A stretch of 64,000 nt of DNA from contig JASFXZ010000001.1 in the NCBI GenBank assembly GCA_032209605.1, positions 47,124,619 through 47,188,618 on the forward strand, written 5' to 3'. This DNA comes from Mactromeris polynyma. Lineage: Eukaryota > Mollusca > Bivalvia > Venerida > Mactridae. Of the stretch, positions 1-13,332 are shown piece by piece. The notes beneath the pieces are model-generated. The model was not told the DNA's origin, made no database searches, and worked only from the letters and a program-made list of their open reading frames with translations. A program made the position numbers and the translations under genes. Each line of letters starts with the position of its first letter. The stretch's first letter is position 1.

Positions 1-227
1 TGCAAATATTTGAAACTTAATGTGAGTTACTCAGTTGCTCAAAGTGAGCGATGGTTATTGATATTTACTGTTGTTCCAAGTCACTCCGTTGTTCCAAATG
101 AGCGACCGTTGGTAGAATGTATTGCTAAAATAACTCTGCTCCGCGCTACGATTCTCATTTATTTACTCCAACTGTATTTTGTTTGTATTTGCGTTTATTT
201 ATCGTTACCACCGGTTTCCCATATGGG

Positions 228-441
228 CGATGCCTTCGGAAGAATGTTAGTCATTTTAGATTTTCGGAGGATAGTGCATGACACAGGAGATGCCCCAGTT
301 CCAGAAGCACCCCTGGATCTTTTACGTGCCGATGTAAAGCATCATACACAGGACCTCGGTTTTTATGGATGGATCGGGGAATCGAGCCTGCGATCCCTGG
401 ATTACTAGTCCAGCGTGTTACCACTGGACCATGGATCCGCT
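228..441 (-). repeat. tRNA-derived SINE copy, head at the right end
   Basis: Read on the minus strand from about 441, the sequence begins like a degenerate tRNA. It has a box A (TGGTCCAGTGG), an anticodon-like arm with stem CTGGA/TCCAG, and a box B-like GGCTCGATTCC. These are the two internal RNA polymerase III promoter elements. The D arm and acceptor stem do not pair well, so this is a SINE head or tRNA pseudogene, not a working tRNA. The body that follows (plus 228-360) includes a block around GGATCTTTTACGTG of the sort seen in old invertebrate SINEs; that resemblance is from memory. The left boundary is a guess. Confidence 0.55.
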
Positions 442-470
442 ACTAACCAAATGTATAGCAATTTTGACAG

Positions 471-1510
471 TACAGTAAACTCCCTGAATACCGGACCCCT
501 TGCGGACCGGGCAAAAAGTCCGGTTTTCTGAGAGGTCCGGTTTTCAGGGGGTTTACTGAAATATTGAATATTGAATTTTTTCAGAAGCAGACAGCTTGAA
601 TGACTGTTTCAATTGAAACAAATAATGCAAACAATGTTTAAGTAAACAACAATATATTTTATTTTTGAAAACAATGCCAAACCCAATAAAACCCAATAAA
701 ACATAAATACAAATGTACAATGTATACAAAAATGTACATACATATATATATATACAGTTTACTCCCTCAAAATGTACACTTAAAAAGTCACATCATTACT
801 GAAAAAAATCATGCAATGTCTTCTGCTGCTTTCTACCACATTTCTCCTTAACAATTTTGTGTATTAAATTTCGGACTTTGCAGGCGTGATAGCAGAATAA
901 ATCTAACTTCAATTGCAAATTCAACAATCACACAAAACTTTAACGACTTAATCGTATTGGTTAAACCAATATGACCAATCGTAACGATCAAGTGAATGTT
1001 CACAGGACCCATAATTTGGCGTTAATTACATAATTAAAAAGAAAAGAAATATGCAAGCTGAGACATTTTGCAAGAGCCAAAACATTTTAGGGGCCGATAA
1101 TTTGCACGATCAAACGATGCGCTAATTGTTAAGTCGTGGACACGGGAGCAACCACGGTTGTAATTAGTCATATAATAATACATACCAACAAGTGTTTTTC
1201 ACGCCTGTATCAATTGCACGCGCGCCTGTAAACAATGTTTTCACAACACTTGTCCGAAACGTTCAATTAACAGTAAACAGATTGACACCCGATAAAAAAA
1301 CAATCGCGTCCGGTATTCAGGGGTTAATTAACGCATCAATATTGATTATGGGCCCTTAAAAGCCGTCCGGAATCCGGAATTCAGAGAGTCCGGTATTCAG
1401 GAAGTGTTTTACGTTGAATTTATAAGAGAAAAAAACGGGACTTAACAAATCGTCCGATTTTCTGAGAATTCCGGTTTTCAGAGAGTCCGGTATTGAGAGA
1501 GTACACTGTA
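471..1510. mobile_element. Non-autonomous TIR element with repeated CCGGTATTCAG-type motifs
   Basis: The ends are imperfect inverted repeats: CAGTAAACTCCCTGAATACC at 473 and, on the opposite strand from 1508, CAGTGTACTCTCTCAATACC. Both are flanked by TA (471-472, 1509-1510), which suits a TA target duplication as in Tc1/mariner/pogo elements. Related CCGG(T/A)(A/T)TTCAG blocks recur inside, near 520-560, 1310-1330, 1365-1405 and 1450-1500. The first 87 bases (473-559) alone form a small palindrome with about 25-bp inverted ends. No transposase ORF is present. It could be one 1-kb element or two short MITEs with unrelated DNA between. Confidence 0.55.
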
Positions 1511-4500
1511 TTTATAAAGTTGAGGTCACGCGGTTAGCTAGGAGTACTGGTCTCTATGTCCTAGTTTGCGTGTATACGTAGATATTGGAACCAGAGTGAA
1601 AGCAAGATTCTGATTGGCTTGTTGGTCCCAAAATGGCTGATAGAATGAGGAAATAAGTGAACAGTTGATGTATTTAAGGCATTTCTAGATTTATACATCA
1701 ATTTGTTGACAAGTTTCTGATGGTTAACAAAAAATAATTTGTTAATAGAACAAATCAAATCAATAGGGCTTCATATCGACTACAACTGCTATGCAAACTA
1801 AGAAACACAAAACGTAGTCAACGCTTATTTACATGCGATCGGTTCAACAACATTAAACAGAAAATCACCACATATACGTATCTCTGCCTACTGCTATAGT
1901 CTGCTGAGTTATCTGCCTAGTGTACACTATCTTGTACTATCGTAATATTCTGGCATTTCATAAGCAATTCACACCTGATACGTAAATGATCAAGTCATGT
2001 GATCAATTCCTGCGACTGACAAGCCCCTTACTAAAAACAGACTATACAGCACAAACATGCTGTTTTGTAGATTGTAAACAAATGGATGCATGAGAAACAT
2101 TTTGCTTTTTAACAACAAAAATGATTTAGTCCAGAGAAAAAATGACGACGACAACATAAATTTGACATGCACGAACAATAATGAAACACAGTGTTGAATG
2201 AAGTGCACATTTATCACTACCTGATGGCTGACGGCTTACGACAACTGTTTCGATTGTTTATAAGACAGCCGAGCTAGTAGCTGCAAATAGGCTTGACTAA
2301 AACAAACATTACATAATTAGAAAGCGTCAGGGGCACAATGGTTCAGAAAATTGTTATTAATATATTCAATTATTACGGAGATTTTGCTACAGTTTATCTT
2401 TAGATAATGCGCAATCCAGATTTCTATATATAAATAAATTCCTTAAATATTACATTTTTTTCTCCTTAATTTTGTGTAAAAATAAAACACAAAAACAAAT
2501 TGCAAAAATAAACATAATATAAACTCAGTTTTATCCACCTGGAAGGTTGTAAAACTAAAGTTTGGAAACCAGTCCAAGAATTAATGCAGCCTTGCCATTG
2601 ATCAACTTCAGAACTGTGCTCAGCCACAACCAATCAAATGCTTGAATTTTAGGTATCTAAGCTAAGATTTATATATCCTCAGGCCCTCATACACTTACTA
2701 TACTCTAGACAAAGTCCAAGTCATTGTTTTACAAGAAATGTAAAATATTTATTTTCATATGACCTATAACACTTTTTCTGAGTGTTAATATAAATGCAGC
2801 AATAGTGTTAGGATTTAAGTTAATTGGTATGTTCCTCAATGAACTCAATGTTGAAAGAACTGCACATCTGCGTCAAGCAAATAATGACTACCAGCTAGAT
2901 TCCCACCCATAATCTCATTGATAAATCAGTGGTCTTGACAACGGTCCAAAACTATCAAATTATTCATGAACACAATGTTTTTACTTAGAATTATGTATCA
3001 AGATGATTACAGAAACAGGTGAGAAATTCCCCATCAAATTAGTGATGATGAAATCTCGTTAACGTCTCCATCTGAACCAATTAACAATGACTTATTACCC
3101 AAACACTATTTCCAGTCTTATAGATATAAAAATTTAATGGTATATTTAGACAGAAGCTGTTAAAACCCAAGCAAAAACTATTTGCCTAATCTTATAAGTA
3201 AACTGGGACATTCAATAGTGGTATAGCTACTACAAGACAGTGTAAATTCTCCAAAAATATCAAATCATTAACAAATTTACCAAAAATATCAAATAAATTA
3301 CCATAAATTTACACACATTGGTGTAAGTGTACAAGAAACACTGTGCAATGCACTAAGAAAACAGGTTTTCAACATTCATCCATGAAATATGCTAAGCTCC
3401 CTTGAAGACTAAACTCGCAGTTCTCAGGGTTATAATGTGTGTGAAAACAACGAAGAAATGAAGCATTCAAGTTATATGTGCCATTTATTTGTGCAGAACA
3501 TTGTTAACAAGAAATATCTTTAAAAACGATGGTCGGCGCAACTTGAAGTTTGCAAATTTGTTGCAATCTGAAGGTTAAAATTTGTTGTACAATATTAACA
3601 ATGCTTAATGTTACGACTGCCGGTCATTCAATTACATTACACTACAGAAACCCCGAGATCACTGCATAGTACGCTCCCACACAGTGCTTTGATTCCACCA
3701 ACGTTACATTCGCACGCTGCTGTATATTTGTTAGTTGACCTTAGGAAATCACCTTTTGTTCCTGATACTAAATTTCATTGGTCAGCAAGATCAAGTGACT
3801 ACTGAGTTCATAATAGTTGGGTATTTCCAGTGCTTTAACCAATCAAATGTGTAAGCAATGAGATACCTTTCGTGTCGAGGGAAATTTTGACTATCTAGCT
3901 AATCGGTTTTAGCATTTACAGAAGGCAGTGTTTCATTCTTTGCGAACCGATATGTATTACAAAAAAACTATGGCGAATTTGAGTAACGAGATGCTGAATA
4001 ATGAGATGACGCATTTTAAAATATACGTAGCGGAATATAAATCACTACACATATTAATTTGTACAAGTACTTACTGGATGAATCTTGAAATACACTATAA
4101 ACAATGTTAACCAATCTGCTTCAAGGTTACACATATTTTGAAATTGAAGAGATATTGTGCGAAATTGCCTTGGTGGTTAAATTAGATTTGATTAGTTTAC
4201 AACACACTGAATATGCAAATAGCAAAACCATGTTAGCACGGCTGCACCGAAAAATAGCAAGAGGACTGTCCCGTTAGAAGTACCAACAACAAAACTCTCT
4301 GTAAAGCCATGATGCACGGAAAAACTTGCTGTGTGCCCCACAAACATGACCAAGCATGAAACTATTCTGAACAACACAGAGAGCACAAGGTCTACATTCT
4401 TTCAAGGGAAGTGATTTGGAAATGGGTAGGATACTGTTTTGACCAGGAAGACTTTTCCAACATGGTCTGATCACAACCTGAACAAATTGTGTTGAGTTGC

Positions 4501-4640
4501 GACAGGTCTATAACATCTATAGCTTCCTCTTGTCTTGTTGTAGGGGTAAAAAATCCTATTTCTTATTGACTCATGTCATAGAATTAAAATCACTTAATTA
4601 TCAAATTGTAGTGTTTTGTTTCGAATCATAATAATAAATG
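1511..4640. other. AT-rich non-coding DNA, no gene seen
   Basis: Only short ORFs (60-75 codons) without splice context or recognisable domains occur here. A copy of a dispersed CCAAT-containing repeat lies at about 2543-2690 (see the separate entry). A short doubled motif, CCAAAAATATCAAAT, sits at 3250-3295. Nothing else is supported. Confidence 0.6.
2543..2690. repeat. Dispersed repeat with CCATTGGTCAA / AACCAATCA core
   Basis: This stretch shares its layout with others near 5550-5645, 6790-6890 and 58050-58165. A GTTGTAAAAC-like end is followed by 'CCATTGATCAA', about 25 bases, then 'AACCAATCAAATG' and 'TTGAATTTTA'. The two core pieces are roughly inverted relative to each other (TTGGTC and GACCAA/AACCAAT), so the family is probably a small palindromic MITE. 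The copies are diverged and boundaries are approximate. Confidence 0.35.
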
Positions 4641-5320
4641 AAAGGAAATCTGTCAACAAAGGTTGTCCACTGACAAATGTCAATAAAGGTCGTCCACTGA
4701 CAAAGGCCACCTACTAACAAAGGCCAACTAGCATCAAAGGAACCCTGTCAAGAAAGGTTAACTAGCAACAAAGGAAATCTGTCAACAAAAGCCACCTACC
4801 AACAAAGGAAACTTGTCAACAAAGGTCATCAAAAAGGACATCTGTCAAACAAGGTCATCCAAAGGAAATCTGTCAACAAAGGTCATCCACCTACAAAGGA
4901 CAACTACCAACAAGGGAAATCTTTCAAAAAAGGTCAACAGCCAACAAAGGAAATCTGTCCACAAAGGCCACCTACCAAACAAAGGAAATCTGTCAACAAA
5001 GGCCACCTACCAACAAAGAAAATCTGTCAACAAAGGCCACCTACCAACAAAAGGCCACCTACCAACAAAGGCCACCTACCAACAAAGGACATCTGTCAAA
5101 CAAGGTCATCCAAAGGAAATCTGTCAACAAAGGTCCTCCACCTACAAAGGACAACTACCAACAAGGGAAATCTTTCAAAAAAGGTCACCTGCCAGCAAAT
5201 GAAATCTGTCAAGAAAGGTCATCTACTGACAAAGGAAATCTGTCAACAAAGGCCACCTACTAAACAAAGAAAACACGCCAACAAAGGAAACCTGCTAACA
5301 ATGGCAGCCTGGCAACAATG
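4640..5320. repeat. Degenerate minisatellite, 'CAACAAAGG(A/C)' units
   Basis: About 680 bases are built from loosely repeated words such as AACAAAGGCCACCTAC and AAAGGAAATCTGTC. There is a larger duplication inside: the block of about 95 bases from 4834 recurs from 5085, a shift of 251 bases. The Lys/Gln/Thr-rich open frame at 4813-5202 is a by-product of the repeat and has no known domain. Confidence 0.75.
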
Positions 5321-8300
5321 GTCATAAGCCTGTATCTATTTGGACCATAGTTAGCAAAGAAATGTAGTGGCAATCCAGATGGATGGGGCACACCATGTAT
5401 CATATCACTTTGCTAAGCTTCATGCATAATAGACTGGCACTTGATTCTAATGAGAGCTATCATAGTTTAAAAGTACTCCCATAAATATGCATTAACAAGG
5501 GTAAGACAAATGGAAAGATTGTAATGCAATCCCTCCTCAAAGGTTATGAAACTTAACATTTGAAACTGATCAAAGAATGTTACCTTCCCATTGGTCAATT
5601 TTCAAACCATGCTTTGAAACAACCAATCAGGAGTTTCCAAAAGTTTATGTTCACAGTTTCACTGTTTAATCCCTAAGCTAATGTTTTAGTGGTAATTTAT
5701 TCTGGTGTCTCAATGGGGTCTTTAAACAAACACAGCTCAATATATGAATGTAAGTTATAAGACCACATTAGTTTTGAAAAGCATATTATACTTATGAGGT
5801 CTCATCAAAGCCAACTATAACATAAATGTCAACAAGTAAGTGACAAATGCCTAAAAGTGGAGTGCCATTTACCAGTGACCTTGAAGTGCCATTTACCAGT
5901 GACCTTGAACACACCTGATTCTTTAGTTTGATACACTTTATGCTTTTGCTTAACATTTGCACAAATCTTCAATGGAATTCCTTGAATCACTTTAAAGTTA
6001 TGTTGCCAACAAGAAGTGCTTCTATCCCATGAAGTAACTAAGGTGAATGACAGTACTATTACTGTATTGCCTCATGTCTGGGTAATTAACAATTTCACAC
6101 TACATTGCCATTTTTTAATGACATTTATTAACTGAGAGGGCAAAGTATTAACAATAATGATAAGAACATTATTCAAATAAAGGCATAGTGCAAAAACCAT
6201 GGCACATTTTATTGCTACAATATCATCACACCCAATTTGTCAGATAAGTGTTGTTTTTGTTGTTTTGATAAATCTGAAGAATGCAATTACAACAAAAATG
6301 TTATATAGACAAGCTTATCAGGACTGAATTTATAATGTAGACAACATTAAATGGCTATTGATAAGACGATTCATAAAAAACTGCTGGTTTCCTGTGTCCA
6401 CCCTGACCAACTCGAAATTAACTCCATATCGTTATATGTTCATCTATGCTGGATTTTTTATTTTTGTCTAAAAATCTCAGCTCAGAAATTAAGATAAGTC
6501 AGAAAAGTATTTCAATATTATTTTACAAATTCCAATGCAAAGTGTTTTTTATTTTTACTTTTATTGGAATCAACACATTCAACAATATCTTTTCAACACA
6601 TCATCTCGAAGATTGTCAATGAGTAATTAAGAGCAATAATATTGGTGTACCATAATTTTGAGTAAATCCTATGATTTTCAATATCCTATTCTATATTTAC
6701 ATCTATTATCTTGATGAATGACATTTTATTTGGTATGCGAGTTTGAAAATATAAATCTCAGGTCAGTCTAAAAATTGAACGATCTGATAGGTTGGCCCTG
6801 AGCAAAGACTAATAGAATTGACCAATTGCTAAGCTGAATTCTGAAACTGATCACCAACTTCAGTTTTACAACCTAAAGCACTCAGGTTACAATCTAACCT
6901 TAAACTTCAAATAATATTCTTGACCTAAATGGACAACAAATACAAATTACATTTTATTTCAATGTAATTACATTATAATTATAGGGGCCGTAATTGGGCC
7001 CCAATCCCTTCTCAGAAAAGTGTTACCAGAAAAATTATTTATCAATGAAAACTGATCTGTAATTTACATGTTTGACCACTGCAAGGAAATGAATAGGGCC
7101 CCACCAATTTTGCCCTAAAAATGAAGAAAATACACTGAATTATCATGATTTTCATATGATAAGTCCATTTATTTCACTGTAAATTCCAAAAGTCTTCTCA
7201 GCAACATTCTAAAATATTTGTTGAAAGCGCAGATGAAATTGAGAAACCATGAGAAATTTTGTCCTATATACAAAGCATATGGACAGAAATCCTATCATTA
7301 TAAATTATACAAAAAAAAAACAGCATGAAAATGACACTGGTGTTAACTAGGATACAGACAGTCCCTAACTCAAGTAGAATGTTAATTCACCTGTTGCAAG
7401 GCAACACATTGAAATAAATCAGAAACTAGCTGTTTTAATATGAAACCAAACAGTTTTTATTGGCTGACAAACCTCTTAAGTGTTTGCATAAGTTTGCCAA
7501 TTAGCAAAGCACTTGTACATTTTATCAGCCCATAAACTATATCACAAATCTGAATATCATAAAGTGTGAATATTTCCCCCTATTCAGTTATTTCCTCCAA
7601 AGAGCTATTATGAAAAAAAAATACAAAGCCACATTTTCTCCACCCAGTCAGAGAATGCTTAATTAATTTCACCCTATGACAGCTGTCACTTAGTACAAGC
7701 ATCTACAAAATCCAGACTTTTCAAGCTTCTATAAAACATAGACCTTACAAGCACCTACATAACCCAGATCTTTTTGTATTGTCATTCATGGGGCATATTT
7801 ACTAAGAATTTTCATTTTTCTATCACAGGTTTTGAAGCAATATCAGAAATATCACTGCATAACATTGTCTGTTGAAGTGTCAAGTGTTGGCTATGCTGAG
7901 TGAAATGCCTGCATGGAATGAAATATCTGACAGAATAACACATAATTCTGCAATTCTGTTGTTTTTCAAGTTAAATATTCCAAATGTTTGATTTGTTTTT
8001 CTTGTTATCTCAAACCAGTTATAGAACAATACAGTTTGTAAGACATAACTCATAAAACACCCAAGATCTAACTATAATGCTGAAAATAGACGAGGTTTTT
8101 TTCCTCAATCAAGTAGGTATAATGCAACAAATTGAACAATACGCAGATCTAATATTTTATCTGATCCATGAATGAAATAAATACTGCAATAAAAGAAAGA
8201 ATCACAGCACAGCTGTCGGTTTCTTGAGAAGGGGCTGTTGGGGGAATGTCTGGGACTGAATCTCCCCTAGAAGCCAGATTTCAGATAGTTTCAAGAAATT

Positions 8301-10040
8301 TCTTATATATTATTATATAAAAGTTGGAATCTAACCATATACCCCAATGTATTTGGCAGCCTTGAATCAAAACACACCTCCTGACATTAATTCTTAATGA
8401 ATATAGATTGTCATGGAATATCATAGACAGACTTATGTGGGTGGGGGATGCTACAGGATGCGCTGAATTACATTCCTTTTAATTTAAACCAAATATAATT
8501 CAAATTTTGACAGAGAAATATACTGCATTCAGATCATGCTTGTTTTTTTTAAAGTAAGTATTTTTTTATCTTTTGTGAGATCAATAATGCATTTCGCAAT
8601 TCTATAGTTTTTTATCATATTTATGATTTTTTCGTAAAAAAAATCAACTCAGACACAGACTATGCCACGTTAAAGATAATTTGCTTTTTGTAATTAACTC
8701 AATTACTTAAATAATAATCTCTTAAGATGGATTTCTATAAAAATCAACAAAAATACCACCTCATCATTTATTTTTAATGGTACCTATCCATCAGATTTGC
8801 TTTTAATATAAAATCATATCAATGTTATAGCAATGAAATAAAAATGATGAACAGAAATACGCAATGCTAGTCAATGTTGCAATTATTTTAACCTGTAATT
8901 TTAATCTAAAACATTTTTTTCAGTAGATTTTATAGTCACATAAATGTTAATCATTTAAAGTTTGTATATATTAACATTATGCAGAAAATGCAATAAATAC
9001 ATTTTATAATCTTCCGATTTTCCAAGATGTCATGAACATGCTTCTTTAAAAGTAAATAAAACGGCACTATAATTCTGTGTACACCTGTCATTGATCTGTC
9101 TTACCCTGTGATTTTATTATCTAGATTTTATACCCCATTTGTAACAAAATACCAACCTGGCATCTCATCATTTTAATTAAATTGAATTTGCAATGTGCAG
9201 ACTGCGGACTGACTCACATTTCGACAAGCTCCATGTGTAAAAAAGAATTCAATTATTCCCCTCAATACAATGTTAGTACAGACAGCAATTAATCTCCTAT
9301 GATGTTATAAATGTATCAACACCAATGAAATTAAAATCATTACCAGATTAATTGATTGATTTATATTCTGCAACGAAGACAACCTGGTTATAAGCTGAAG
9401 ATGCATCACTGAATATCAGACAAACAAATTCCAAAGCATCTTAGACAACATCATGGGAGATTTCGAACAAATTCGCAATTTCATGGCTTCCTTCAACTGG
9501 ATAAATTCTTCATAAAGTTCTAGACTTTGATGTAGCTTAAAGATCATCTTATCGTCATTGCCTAATAAGAAGGCAATCAAACAGACTATCTAGGCAGAAC
9601 CATGAAGCAGTGGAATGCCTGCAATTTGGATTATTTGGTATTAAGGGTCCATGCGATGTAACACAAGTTTATTTTTCTCAATTTTTGTTATTCCAAAAAT
9701 TCCCAGTTTGAGCAGATTTCCTTGCTCAAAAACCTCAGGAAAGCCTAATTTTTGTGAAGCAGTGTATTTTCATACCTCATTCTCTTGCATACATTCATAA
9801 AGATAACATAATATCTGAAGAGGGTATGAAATGTAAGCAATTACTATTATACCATTATTGCTGCAAAATATCAACTTTAATGGTCTCATATTTATTTCAC
9901 ACCTATTTGTAAAAAGGCTTAATTGGAATTAATTGAAATGATAAAGGTCTATAAATATATCTTACTGAAATCTGATGCACAACTTAGAAGTCTGGGTATT
10001 ATATAACACAATTTAAAGGACATTACATTAATAATGCCGC
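5321..10040. other. AT-rich non-coding DNA, no gene seen
   Basis: There are no long ORFs on either strand and no clear exon with paired splice sites. A 24-base unit (AGTGCCATTTACCAGTGACC...) is doubled at about 5868-5915. Copies of the CCAAT-containing dispersed repeat lie near 5550-5645 and 6790-6890. Missing downstream exons of the minus-strand ADAMTS-like gene could lie here, but I found none. Confidence 0.5.
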
Positions 10041-10664
10041 CAGGGACGTAGCTGGCCCATTGTTCAGTTGCTGTAGAGGAAAGGGGAGGAGGGACATGCG
10101 GACATTTTTGAAATTTTATTATATTGGGGCATTTTTATGAAAATTGAAAAAAAGTAAAAAAAAGTAAAATAAATAAATTTAGAGTGTTTTTTCCAACATA
10201 TTGCTTTTAAATTTGTCATTGTTTATGTCTTCACAATCAACTAGTTCCTCAGACTATGCAAGATAGTCGTGCAGTGCTTTAGGCAGGCACAGGACTGGCA
10301 GACTATAGTGTAAGTGTCGAACCCAGCACTGACGCGACGTATCACAAGTGATCGCACTAATAACGTACCAACAATACCCCGTAACCAGATCCACACCAGA
10401 AATACACAGAGCTTTCATTATGTAATCAGGGGCGTAAATTCCTATAGGCCTTGTAAAATTCGAAAGAATAAAATGGCTAAAACTGCAATAAGATATCTAA
10501 TGTACGTTTTTGATGTTATTGTAAGCATAAATAATTAACCGGAACAAAATATACACCAAAACGCTTCTCTGACAATCTAGCTACAAAAGTGTTTCTGAGG
10601 GATCATGCCCGAGACCCCCCTAAAACTAGGCCTACACATCAGTTTCAGCTAAGCTATGTCCCTG
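10041..10664. mobile_element. Non-autonomous element with CAGGGACGTAGCT inverted ends
   Basis: The left end reads CAGGGACGTAGCTGG. The right end, read on the opposite strand, is CAGGGACATAGCTTAGC. There is no matching target duplication. The end sequence resembles that of the element at 31955-32191 (CAGGGGCGTAGCT). A further 'CAGGGGCGTAAATT' inside, near 10428, may be the end of a nested relative. No transposase is encoded. Confidence 0.4.
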
Positions 10665-13204
10665 GTAAGTTTTAGTTTAGCTAATCTTAGTGGCAACAGA
10701 CAGCTGAAGATTTTATAGCCATAGATTACTGATAAAATCCATAATATGGAAATCCACTGTGAACAACTTAATAAAATTGCTATATATAAGAGTAACGGAA
10801 TACACAATATAAGTCTTAGATCAGACCACCAGCTTCCCTAATCACACATCACATAATGACTCAATCTGGTATTGTCTTCAACAATTACCTATCTGACTAT
10901 GAATGATACAACTTAATATTGCACCATCTTAACACAACAGTTGTTCGTTATGTGATATTTTCAATTAGACAAAAAATTAAGACTAATTCATCCTTGAACC
11001 AAATATCATAAAAACTGGAAAAAAAACTTTTGCTTTGATATTTAGACATTCTTACATGAATCCCGAGTCCAATCTACTAGCTTTTCACAGCAAAATCGCA
11101 ATATTGAAGTACATAGTGTATTCAGAACTAAAATTTCAAGAGAAAATGGACATTTTTCAAAATCTTATGACAAGTCTTCTGGGTATGAACCAACCAAGTA
11201 CCCACATACGTATAACTAGGCTATTATTCTAGTAATCAGGATACAACTTTCATCACATTCAAATATTACATATGTTTTGCATTATTTTGAAGGTAAAATC
11301 AATCATATAGCATTGGGTAAAATAACTTGTCAAATGTGGGACAGATCTAGCAAAATGCACAATCAGCTCAGCTTCTGAGCCTATACCAGGGACGTCTCCT
11401 TACAAGGATCCCTTATTGAGACAAATCTTGTCCTTGAGCCTGTAGCTACCATGATGTATACTGTGAAGTCCAATTATGAGCAGCTTATAATTAATTCAAA
11501 ATACAAGGGAGAGTACTCTACTGCGACTCTCAACAAACAACCGATACATGCTGGAATGAATGATCTTTCATAGTGATTCTAGCGCTAATGATTCGCAATT
11601 GATTATTCACAACAACAGGCACATAAATAAAACAACTGATATAAGACATACAGTAAAACCCCACTTAAAGACCACCTCAATACTAAGACCACCTCAAATT
11701 AAGACCACAATTTTCACGCCGACTTTCACTGTTTTGCTCTTTATTCAACCTCAATATCAAAATATAGTGTGCCTAAAATTCAACAGGGATTTACTACTAC
11801 ATCAGCACATTTTCTTACTACATTCTATTTGAGAGATGTGAAATCACAGAGATGATCATGGTGAGTTCTGTAAAATGATCATAATTCACCAGAGTACAAT
11901 ATCAAGATTTTGTAGATAATGGTGAAGAGATGAAAAAAGTAAGGCTCAAATTCTTTATTTTGTCACTATTTATTAAAAATTGTAAGATTTGTAGTAAAAA
12001 CAAGCAAGTCTGCTAATATATATATCAAGTCAGTATAAACAATGATCTTAAAAAAGAAAGTTGAGATTAAAATTTATACCCAGCCATTTATGAATTTATC
12101 TTTAAATGTTCATTATGTTTAATCATAAATTTCATCGCTATTTAACCCACAATTGGCACATTTATTCAAGATTTATGGTAAAAACATGTGTGTTATAAAC
12201 AAGTAAAAATATGACAAAATAAAACATAAGCTAAACATCTCAGAATGAGTAACATGTTTGTCAGTAAAGAACGCAGATAATGCCAGGATCCAGCCTGTTG
12301 AACATATGCAACAATGCAGGGAACCGGTGCAGTAGATTTTAGATACAGCTCAACATTGATCAACTTGTCACCAAGACCATCTGTAAGTGTCATACAACTT
12401 GGACTTGAGCCATTCAGAAAATTGGATATTTTAGCAAAATGATTACCAGACTGTAAACTTCATCTGTTGTTTAAATTTAGAAAACAATAATAATTTTCTT
12501 GGCACATTTTGTTGACTTTACTTCACATTCTCACACTTTTTAATAGCCTGCTGCTCCAGTAATTTTTCATTGCAGAAGTTTCAAAATATCTTGGGTAAAA
12601 GTTAAATAAATGAGTCACTATCAGATACCTGCAGTTATTTTGATGAAAAATTAAGAAGTTCTTGGGTGCATCCGAAGATATGACACAACACTCGTATGTT
12701 TTTGTTTCTGTGTTTGATGCAACACATGTTTATATATTCTGGAAATGCACAGCTTGACTGTGTTTGAGACCTCCAAAATGTCTCCATACAATTCAAATGC
12801 TAACCTTAGTCCCATCCATCTTACCATCCCATGCATATCTCACTGAATTTAATAATGAACTTTAAGATAGTGATCTGACAAATAAAAAAAGAAGACAAAT
12901 GTGATTTTTATCTATCTTTGTAAAACACAAGAATATCTATGTCAGTAGGATTCCTCATCAAATTGAGAAAAAAATAACATTTCCAAATATTGCGATAAAA
13001 TGCACAATTCAAATCCATACTTCATCTCCCTAGTAAAATGGACAAGCGCATCCCAAACCTACCCAAATATATATACTTTCAAAGCTATACTGCTGATATC
13101 TGGTTTTAAGTTGAAATCATCCTGTGAAGCTCCTGCAACAAAAGGCAACAGTTTGTCAATAGGCTATATCCGATTTTTTCTTAATTTATACACATGTTAC
13201 TTAC
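10665..13204. other. Non-coding DNA, possibly intronic or 3' of the ADAMTS-like gene
   Basis: This stretch lies just downstream of the last exon recognised on the minus strand, whose GT donor requires at least one more exon. I saw no exon with cysteine spacing expected for the next part of an ADAMTS-like protein. A truncated MITE lies at 11651-11768. Confidence 0.4.
11651..11768 (+). mobile_element. Truncated MITE of the CAGTAAAACC(C/T)C family
   Basis: It begins with TA then CAGTAAAACCCCACTTAAAG and continues with repeated AAGACCACCTCAA. Its inner part (CACTGTTTTGCTCTTTATTC...) matches, in reverse orientation, the elements at 30914 and 38452. The expected right end is missing. TA flanking and the CAGT start suggest a Tc1/mariner/pogo-type origin, which is an inference. 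Confidence 0.55.
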
Positions 13205-13332
13205 CTGACATCTTCCATGCAGACAGACGTTATTCCCTGTTTCACATTGAGTACCATCCTTTACGAACCGATTGAAACTTGTATAAAACCCAAAGCGGGC
13301 AGATTTACACGTCACATCACATGTATTCAATC
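13205..13332 (-). CDS. ADAMTS-like/papilin-type gene, exon encoding cysteine-rich domain (4th exon recognised)
   Basis: This 128-bp exon is bounded by an acceptor (...CATCTTACAG before 13332) and a strong donor (CAG|GTAAGT after 13205). It begins with two bases that complete a split codon (phase 1) and ends in phase 0. The peptide contains CDVTC, GFYTSF, VKDGTQC, VCLHGRC: the cysteine spacing, 'FY' and 'DGT-C' typical of the cysteine-rich domain of ADAMTS, ADAMTS-like and papilin proteins. Those are secreted matrix proteins. The phase matches the exon at 13763-13859, so the two join without a shift. The following exon, which in the family carries the next cysteine cluster, was not found. Family assignment is firm; which member it is cannot be told. 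Confidence 0.82.

Noticed and set aside
360..441. A working tRNA gene (anticodon-like AGT)
   Set aside because: The D arm and acceptor stem do not pair properly and SINE-like sequence follows; best called a tRNA-derived SINE head.
9400..9600. A minus-strand stretch that reads almost open (GSHEIANLFEISHDVV)
   Set aside because: An in-frame stop, no clear splice sites and no recognisable domain; could be UTR or chance.
12193..12393. A possible minus-strand exon after an acceptor-like CACTTACAG
   Set aside because: No donor with GT in a suitable place, and the peptide does not fit the next part of an ADAMTS-like protein.
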